From the NCBI GenBank assembly GCA_035280245.1, contig DATEGF010000053.1, positions 1 through 12,276 on the forward strand: DNA of 12,276 nucleotides, in the 5' to 3' direction. The stretch is from DASZHJ01 sp035280245. GTDB taxonomy: Bacteria > Pseudomonadota > Alphaproteobacteria > ATCC43930 > CGMCC-115725. A program made the position numbers and the translations under genes. Under the pieces are notes generated by a model. That model saw only the letters and a program-made list of their open reading frames with translations. It made no database searches and was not told the origin of the DNA. Shown piece by piece: positions 7,206-12,276 of this stretch (position 1 is the stretch's first letter; the number at the start of each line of letters is the position of its first letter).

Positions 7206-8444
7206 ATGTCGTCACGCACGGAAATGCTGGACCTGCTCAAGTCCCGCAAGCAGTTCTACACGCTCCCGCAGCGCTTCTACAGCGACCCCGCATTCTATGA
7301 GATCGACCTCGATCTCATCTTCAACAAGCAGTGGATTTTCGCGGGCGCCACTTGCGAGATCGCGAGCCCCGGCCAGTATTTCACGCTGACCATCGGGCGC
7401 ACGCCGATCATCGTGCTGCGCGACCGCGACCGCACGATCCGCGCCTTCTTCAACGTGTGCCGGCACCGCGGCTTCAAGATCTGCGACGCCGAGCGCGGGA
7501 AGAGCCTGAGCCTCGCCTGCCCCTATCACCAGTGGACCTACGACCTCTCGGGAAAGCTGCTCTACGCCGGCCGGATGCACGAGGGCTTCGATCCCAGCGG
7601 CATTTCCTTGAAGCCGATCCACGTCGAGACTGTGGAGGGCACAATCTTCGTCTGCCTCGCCGAGAAGGCGCCGGACTTCGAGCCCTATCGTCAGGCGCTC
7701 ACGCCCTTCCTCAAGCCGCACAACCTCGCCAACGCCAAGCTCGCCCACGAGGTGTCGATCGTCGAGAAGGCGAACTGGAAGCTCGTGATGGAGAATTCGC
7801 GCGAGTGCTATCACTGCGGCGCGCGGCATCCCGAACTGATGAAGACCTTCCTCGACCATTACAACGCCCGCGATCCCGAGAATGACGCCATCATCGGGCC
7901 GTTCTGGACCCGGGTCCGCGCCGACGGTCTCCATTGCGGCGTGGTCAATCACCACGATTTCCGGATCAGCCGCTTGCCCTTCACCGAGGGTGCGCACTCC
8001 ATCACCATGGACGGCAAGCCCGCGGTCGCGAAGCTGCTGGGCAATATCGCGCACGGCGACATCGGCTCGGTGCGCTGGGTGCATTATCCCAGCACCTTCA
8101 ATCACGTGCTGGGCGACTACGGGGTCTTCATCCGCATGCTGCCGCTCGGGCCCATGGAGACGCAGTTCACGGCGAAGTGGCTGGTGTCGCGCGACGCCGA
8201 GGAAGGCCGTGACTACGACCTCCGGCGCCTCACCGAGGTTTGGGACGAGACCAACCGGCAGGACATCGCGCTGGTCGAACGCAACCAGATCGGGGTGAAT
8301 TCCCTGGGGTATGAGCCCGGCCCCTATTCGCAGGTGACCGAAGGCGGCGTGATCAACTTCGTCGAGTGGTATTGCCATACGATGGAGAACGAGCTCGGCG
8401 GCAAGGCGATGCGGCCGCCCACGCTCGTCGCCGTCGCGAGCTAG
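7206..8444 (+). CDS. Rieske non-heme iron oxygenase, alpha subunit (quaternary-ammonium/N-demethylase type)
   Basis: A 412-residue Rieske oxygenase alpha subunit, cytoplasmic. Seen: the Rieske [2Fe-2S] ligands in CRHRG (Cys85, His87) and CPYHQW (Cys105, His108); then the mononuclear iron site in the C-terminal domain, ENSRECYHCGARHPEL (residues 196-211), giving His203 and His208 with Glu200 as the inter-subunit bridging acid, and a third ligand Asp353 in NRQDIALVE. Most ring-hydroxylating dioxygenases have Asp at the bridging position; Glu with the ECYHC signature is known in carnitine monooxygenase CntA/YeaW and resembles glycine-betaine (GbcA) and stachydrine demethylases. This supports oxidative cleavage of a C-N bond or N-demethylation of a betaine-like compound rather than arene dihydroxylation. 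ATG at 7206 follows GAGGAA at good spacing. The required flavin/ferredoxin reductase is not encoded in the window. The next gene starts three bases after the stop, so the two are co-transcribed. Confidence 0.92.
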   Translation: MSSRTEMLDLLKSRKQFYTLPQRFYSDPAFYEIDLDLIFNKQWIFAGATCEIASPGQYFTLTIGRTPIIVLRDRDRTIRAFFNVCRHRGFKICDAERGKSLSLACPYHQWTYDLSGKLLYAGRMHEGFDPSGISLKPIHVETVEGTIFVCLAEKAPDFEPYRQALTPFLKPHNLANAKLAHEVSIVEKANWKLVMENSRECYHCGARHPELMKTFLDHYNARDPENDAIIGPFWTRVRADGLHCGVVNHHDFRISRLPFTEGAHSITMDGKPAVAKLLGNIAHGDIGSVRWVHYPSTFNHVLGDYGVFIRMLPLGPMETQFTAKWLVSRDAEEGRDYDLRRLTEVWDETNRQDIALVERNQIGVNSLGYEPGPYSQVTEGGVINFVEWYCHTMENELGGKAMRPPTLVAVAS

Positions 8445-8447
8445 CGC

Positions 8448-10454
8448 GTGATCGTCACGGAGTTCCCGCGGCGCGTCCGCGAGATCGAGAACATCTTCAT
8501 CCCGCTCTCCGACGGCACGAAGCTCGCGGCGCGGATCTTCCTGCCGGAGGACGCCGAGGCGGATCCGGTGCCGGCGATCCTGGAGTTCCTGCCCTATCGC
8601 AAGCGCGACGGCACCGCCGAGCGCGATGCGCTCACGCATCCCTATTTCGCGGGTCACGGCTACGCCGGCGTGCGCGTGGACATGCGAGGCAGCGGCGAGT
8701 CCGACGGGCTCCTCGACGACGAGTACCTGAAGCAGGAGCAGGACGATTGCCTCGAGGTGATCGCCTGGCTTGCCAAGCAGAGCTGGTGCACCGGCGCCGT
8801 GGGCATGATGGGAATCTCCTGGGGCGGCTTCAACGGGCTCCAGGTCGCGGCGCGCCGCCCGCCCGCGCTCAAGGCGGTGATCACGATCTGCTCGACCGAC
8901 GACCGCTATGCCGACGACATCCACTTCATGGGGGGCGCGCTCCTCAACGCGAACCTCGGCTGGGCCTCCACCATGTTCGCCTATATGTCGCGGCCGCCCG
9001 ATCCCGCGCTGGTGGGCGAGCGGTGGCGCGAGCTCTGGATGGCGCGGCTCCGCCACACGCCGCTTCTGACGGAGATGTGGCTCCGCCACCAACACCGCGA
9101 CGCCTATTGGAAGCACGGCTCGGTCTGCGAGGATTTCTCTGAGATCGCCTGCCCGGTCTACGCGATCGGCGGCTGGGCCGACGGCTATACGAATGCGATC
9201 CCGCGTCTTCTTGCAGGTCTCAAGGTCCCGACTAAAGCCCTGATAGGGCCGTGGGCGCACAAGTATCCGCACTTCGCACTGCCGGGGCCTGCCGTCGGTT
9301 TCCTGCAGGATGCGCTGCGCTGGTGGGACAAGTGGCTGAAGGGCATCGAGACCGGGATCATGGACGAGCCGCCGCTCCGCGCCTGGATGCTGGAGAGCGC
9401 GCGGCCGCAGACATGGTATGCCGAGCGGCCGGGCCGCTGGGTCGCCGAGAGCGCATGGCCGGCGCCCGGCATCAAGCAGCATCGCCTTCACTTGATGGAC
9501 CAGAGCCTCGCCGAGCGCCCGGGCGGTGAGCAGCGCTTGCTGCTGGCGTCGCCGGAGAGCACCGGTGCGCATTGCGGCGTCTGGTGCCCGCACGGGACAT
9601 CGCCCGACGAGCCCGGCGACCAGCGCGAGGACGACGCGAAGTCGCTGGTCTTCGACGCCGAGCCGCTCGGCGCGCGGCTCGAGATCCTGGGCGCCCCCAT
9701 GGTCGAGCTCGAGATCTCGTCGGATCGGCCGCAAGCAAATCTCGCGGTGCGGCTTTGCGACGTGCACCCCGATGGCGCCTCGACACGCGTCACCTACGGC
9801 CTGCTCAACCTCACGCACCGCGAGAGCCACGAGAACCCGACACCGCTCGAGCCCGGCCGCCGCTACAAGGTGCGCATCCAACTCAACGACATCGGCTACG
9901 CCTTCCCGCCTGGACATCGCCCGCGGGTCGCCGTGTCGAGTGCCTACTGGCCGATCGCCTGGCCAACGCCCGAGCGCGTCGCCCTCACGCTCCACAGTGG
10001 CTCGATCCTGTTGCCAGTGCGCGCGCCGAAGCCCGCCGACGAGGCCTTGCCGCCGCTGCCTCGGGTGGAGTCCGCTCCACCTGAGAAGCGAACGGTGCTG
10101 CGCGCGGGGCGCACGGAGCGCGGTGTCGAGCGCGACGTCGCAACCGGCGAGACCATCCACCGACTAGTGGACGACGGCGGCGACGTTCGGATCGACGCGC
10201 ACGGCCTGGAAGTCGGCAGCCTCAAGCGGACGGAGTATCGCATTCGCGATGACGACCCCTTGAGTGCGGTGGCGGAGGCCCGCTGGACCACGAAGGTCGG
10301 ACGCGGCCCATGGCGCACGCGCACGGAGACCTGGACGCGCATGACCGCGACCAAGGACACCTTTCGGCTGCACGCCACCCTCGATGCTTACGAGGGCGAG
10401 ACACGGGTCTGGAGCCAGAACTGGGACTGTGCAGTGCCGCGCGATCTGGTGTAA
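8448..10454 (+). CDS. CocE/NonD-family alpha/beta hydrolase (peptidase S15-like)
   Basis: A 668-residue serine hydrolase of the CocE / X-prolyl dipeptidyl peptidase class, which cleaves esters, amides or acyl-peptides. Seen: the alpha/beta hydrolase opening with LPYRK (Tyr50 is the likely oxyanion residue), DMRGSGES (residues 78-85), the nucleophile elbow MGISWGG with Ser124, the acid in GGWADGY (Asp245) and the base in GPWAHK (His271), in the order Ser-Asp-His expected for CocE. A jelly-roll domain follows from roughly residue 360 to 545. The last 120 or so residues form an extra strand-rich tail ending in WDCAVPRDLV, making it longer than cocaine esterase (574). No signal peptide, so probably cytoplasmic. 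The GTG start lies one codon (CGC) after the TAG of the Rieske gene and in the same frame, without a clear ribosome site, implying translational coupling. The natural substrate cannot be named; close association with the Rieske enzyme suggests it prepares or processes that enzyme's substrate. Confidence 0.88.
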   Translation: MIVTEFPRRVREIENIFIPLSDGTKLAARIFLPEDAEADPVPAILEFLPYRKRDGTAERDALTHPYFAGHGYAGVRVDMRGSGESDGLLDDEYLKQEQDDCLEVIAWLAKQSWCTGAVGMMGISWGGFNGLQVAARRPPALKAVITICSTDDRYADDIHFMGGALLNANLGWASTMFAYMSRPPDPALVGERWRELWMARLRHTPLLTEMWLRHQHRDAYWKHGSVCEDFSEIACPVYAIGGWADGYTNAIPRLLAGLKVPTKALIGPWAHKYPHFALPGPAVGFLQDALRWWDKWLKGIETGIMDEPPLRAWMLESARPQTWYAERPGRWVAESAWPAPGIKQHRLHLMDQSLAERPGGEQRLLLASPESTGAHCGVWCPHGTSPDEPGDQREDDAKSLVFDAEPLGARLEILGAPMVELEISSDRPQANLAVRLCDVHPDGASTRVTYGLLNLTHRESHENPTPLEPGRRYKVRIQLNDIGYAFPPGHRPRVAVSSAYWPIAWPTPERVALTLHSGSILLPVRAPKPADEALPPLPRVESAPPEKRTVLRAGRTERGVERDVATGETIHRLVDDGGDVRIDAHGLEVGSLKRTEYRIRDDDPLSAVAEARWTTKVGRGPWRTRTETWTRMTATKDTFRLHATLDAYEGETRVWSQNWDCAVPRDLV

Positions 10455-10533
10455 CGTTTTCGCCACGAATAGTGCGCGGCCAAAGCCGCTCAAACCGCGG
10501 CGCCGCCAATCAGCCCGGGAGGCAAGAAAACCC
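10455..10533 (+). other. Short intra-operon gap with small hairpin
   Basis: Seventy-nine bases between the hydrolase stop and the family-5 binding protein. A perfect five-pair hairpin GCGGC-CAAA-GCCGC sits at 10476-10489, and a GGGAGG ribosome site at 10517-10522. The hairpin is too weak and lacks a T-run for a terminator; it may shield or process the mRNA, a common way to give binding proteins higher expression. That role is speculative. Confidence 0.35.
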
Positions 10534-12090
10534 ATGCGCCGTCTGCACGTTACCCGTCGACAGGTTCTCGCCGGCAGTGCCGGCCTCTGGGTTGCGGTGG
10601 CCCTCGCGCCGCGCGCGGCACAGGCGCAGGGCGCGAGCGTGCTCCGCGTGCGCTCCTACGGCGACATCCAGGATTTCGATCCCGCCTTCAGCAAGGCGGC
10701 GCCTGACGGCGACGTCGCGCGCTGTGTCTTCCGGTCGCTCATCGCCTTCAAGGGCGGCTCGTCCTGGGATTGGGCGCTCGATGCCGCGGCAGAGATCAAG
10801 CAGGTCGATCCCAAGACCGTGAGCTTCACGCTCAAGCCCGGCATCAAATGGACCGGCGGCTTTGGCGAGATGAGCGCAGAGGACGTGAAATACTCGTTCG
10901 AGCGTGTCGCGAACCCTGCGATGAAATCGCCCTACAAGGGTGACTGGGCGACGCTCGACAACGTCGAGGTGACCGGCCCGCTCTCCGGCGTGGTCCATCT
11001 CAAGGAGCCGTTCGCGCCACTGTGGCTGTCGACGCTGCCTTGGACCGCCGGCCTCATCCTCTGCAAGAAGGCGATGGAGGCGTCGAACAACCGGTTCACC
11101 ACTAGCCCGCCGGCGACGTGCGGTCCCTACCTCCTGAAGGAATGGCGGCCGAAGCAGGAGACTATCCTGGTCCGCAATCCCGACTACAACGGACCGAAGC
11201 CGGCCTACGACGAGATCCGTATCCGTCCGATCGAGGACGAGAAGACCGCCGAGATCGGATTCGAGGCGAAGGAGCTCGACTTCACCGGCACCAGTGTGAG
11301 TTCGCTGCCGAAGCTCAAGGCGAGCCCGCCGGCGGGCTCGAAAGTCGGGGTCTACCCGTCCCTCGCTTACGTCTGGCTCGGGATGAATGTCGACGTGCCG
11401 CCCTTCAACGACATCAAGCTGCGCAAGGCCGTGCAGAAAGCGGTCGACGTCGATGCGATCCTGCAGGCCGCCTATTTCGGCGCCGCCGATCGCGCGACCG
11501 GCATCATCGCGCCGGGCCTGCTCGGCCATCGCGACATCAAGATGCCGCCACGCGACCTCGAGGGCGCGAAGAAGCTGATGGCGGAGTCCGGCAAGACCGG
11601 CGTCAAGGCGACGCTGGCGATCCTCAACAAGACCGAGCGGCTCTCGGCGGCGCAGGTGATCCAGGCCAATCTAGCGGAGATCGGCATCGAGGTGCAGATC
11701 GACGCGCACGATAGCGGCACTTTCTGGAGCCTTGGCGACCAGTCGAAAGGCGACCAATGGAAGCAGCTCCACATGGTGTTGCAGCGCTACAGCATGGCGC
11801 CCGATCCGAGCTGGGCAGTGGCGTGGTTCCTGCCCTCGCAGATCGGCGTCTGGAACTGGGAGCGCTGGAACAGCCCGGAGTTCGACCAGCTCAACACCAA
11901 GGCTCTGGTGGAGACCGAACCCAAGAAGCGCGGTGAGATGTATGTGCGCATGCAGGACCTGATGGAGGAGTCGGGCGCCTACGTGTTCATCACCCACGAG
12001 GTCGCCGGCGTGATCTATCGAGAGAATGTCGCGCCGACGCTGATGGCCGACGGACGCGTGATCCTGCCGGGATTCGCGCCCAAGGCTTAG
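10534..12090 (+). CDS. ABC transporter substrate-binding protein, family 5 (peptide/opine/nickel type), Tat-exported
   Basis: A 518-residue periplasmic binding protein of the DppA/OppA (SBP_bac_5) family, which captures di- and oligopeptides, opines, some sugars or metal chelates. Seen: a twin-arginine signal (TRRQVLAG, Arg8-Arg9), a hydrophobic stretch to about residue 26 and an AQA cleavage motif ending near residue 31; the family signature SAEDVKYSFERV (residues 114-125); and a three-domain pattern to a normal C-terminus. ATG at 10534 has GGGAGG eleven bases upstream, slightly long; it begins exactly at the signal peptide and is preferred over the open frame reaching back to 10384 inside the hydrolase gene. 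It follows the hydrolase by 79 bases on the same strand and is probably the last gene of that transcript, since palindromes follow. No permease or ATPase genes are visible to the window edge. Ligand unknown; by context, the compound handled by the hydrolase and oxygenase. Confidence 0.92.
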   Translation: MRRLHVTRRQVLAGSAGLWVAVALAPRAAQAQGASVLRVRSYGDIQDFDPAFSKAAPDGDVARCVFRSLIAFKGGSSWDWALDAAAEIKQVDPKTVSFTLKPGIKWTGGFGEMSAEDVKYSFERVANPAMKSPYKGDWATLDNVEVTGPLSGVVHLKEPFAPLWLSTLPWTAGLILCKKAMEASNNRFTTSPPATCGPYLLKEWRPKQETILVRNPDYNGPKPAYDEIRIRPIEDEKTAEIGFEAKELDFTGTSVSSLPKLKASPPAGSKVGVYPSLAYVWLGMNVDVPPFNDIKLRKAVQKAVDVDAILQAAYFGAADRATGIIAPGLLGHRDIKMPPRDLEGAKKLMAESGKTGVKATLAILNKTERLSAAQVIQANLAEIGIEVQIDAHDSGTFWSLGDQSKGDQWKQLHMVLQRYSMAPDPSWAVAWFLPSQIGVWNWERWNSPEFDQLNTKALVETEPKKRGEMYVRMQDLMEESGAYVFITHEVAGVIYRENVAPTLMADGRVILPGFAPKA

Positions 12091-12100
12091 GCCCGAGGCC

Positions 12101-12116
12101 GCTCCGGTTTTGGAGC
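12101..12116 (+). terminator. Weak hairpin after the binding-protein gene
   Basis: Ten bases after the stop codon, GCTCC and GGAGC form a five-pair stem around the loop GGTTTT. There is no downstream T-run, so termination here is only possible; the larger inverted repeat that follows may serve instead. Confidence 0.3.
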
Positions 12117-12136
12117 ATTGCCGCGGTATGAACATC

Positions 12137-12255
12137 GTGCGTCCTTCGACGCGCTCCCTGCGGTCGCTTGCTCAGGATGAGGTGGGATTTATTGCTCGCT
12201 GAAGAAGAGCCTCATCCTGAGCAAGCGAGCATTGCGAGCGCGTCGAAGGACGCAC
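12137..12255. repeat. Long imperfect inverted repeat, dispersed CCTTCGA/CTCAGGATGAGG type
   Basis: Two 46-base arms, 12137-12182 and 12210-12255, are reverse complements at 41 of 46 positions; all five mismatches fall in a central ten-base patch (12157-12166), and a 27-base loop separates the arms. The outer 20 bases and inner 16 bases of the arms pair perfectly. Elements with GTCCTTCGA and CTCAGGATGAGG cores are recurrent between genes in many alphaproteobacteria. Transcribed, it would fold into a very long stem. No transposase or flanking target duplication is visible; the window ends 21 bases later, with no gene seen. Confidence 0.85.
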
Positions 12256-12276
12256 CGATTCCATCCACATTTTGCG

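Noticed and set aside
7212..10160. A 982-codon open frame on the minus strand, antisense to the Rieske and hydrolase genes
   Set aside because: The two sense genes are in the same frame and this frame is in exact codon register opposite them, so it stays open simply because TTA, CTA and TCA codons are avoided in GC-rich coding DNA. Its translation is rich in His, Arg, Ala and Glu with no recognisable domain.
12137..12255. Insertion-sequence end or CRISPR repeat
   Set aside because: There is only one pair of inverted arms, no regularly spaced direct repeats, no transposase and no visible target duplication.

Overview
The window is GC-rich DNA, tightly packed with genes, with strong G/C preference at third codon positions. 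It carries two kinds of palindromic repeat of a style common in alphaproteobacterial genomes. Together with a BtaA/BtaB betaine-lipid pair, a Rieske N-demethylase-type oxygenase and many ABC-transporter binding proteins, this suggests a free-living or soil/aquatic alphaproteobacterium (Rhizobiales/Rhodospirillales-like). That placement is an inference; no rRNA or other taxonomic marker is present.

Layout, left to right. Positions 1-1713 (minus strand) hold btaA followed by btaB, the two-enzyme route to the phosphorus-free betaine lipid DGTS; btaB runs off the left edge. Positions 1886-2914 (minus) encode a stand-alone protein related to the catalytic domain of cobalamin-independent methionine synthase (MetE), with recognisable zinc ligands. 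It is divergent from 2990-4177 (plus), an exported branched-chain-amino-acid-type (LivJ-like) binding protein with no permease or ATPase beside it. A palindromic repeat cluster fills the gap (4178-4355) before the convergent genes at 4356-7153 (minus). These are a translationally coupled pair encoding a two-subunit flavoprotein amine/imino-acid/opine dehydrogenase (OoxA/OoxB, HcnB/HcnC-like).

Across a 52-base gap with an A/T-rich dyad begins a plus-strand run. It encodes a Rieske oxygenase alpha subunit of the quaternary-ammonium type (7206-8444), a CocE/NonD-family serine hydrolase (8448-10454) and a Tat-exported peptide/opine-type (family 5) binding protein (10534-12090). A long imperfect inverted repeat (12137-12255) follows.

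Working model (inference): 4356-12090 is one divergently transcribed catabolic module. The family-5 protein captures a peptide-, opine- or amide-like compound, the CocE-type enzyme hydrolyses an ester or amide bond, the Rieske enzyme removes an N-methyl (or similar) group oxidatively, and the flavoprotein pair oxidises the resulting secondary amine or imino acid. The substrate is not identifiable from sequence, and no Rieske reductase is encoded here. The proximity of betaine-lipid synthesis and a MetE-like protein is suggestive of a methylamine/betaine theme but may be coincidental.
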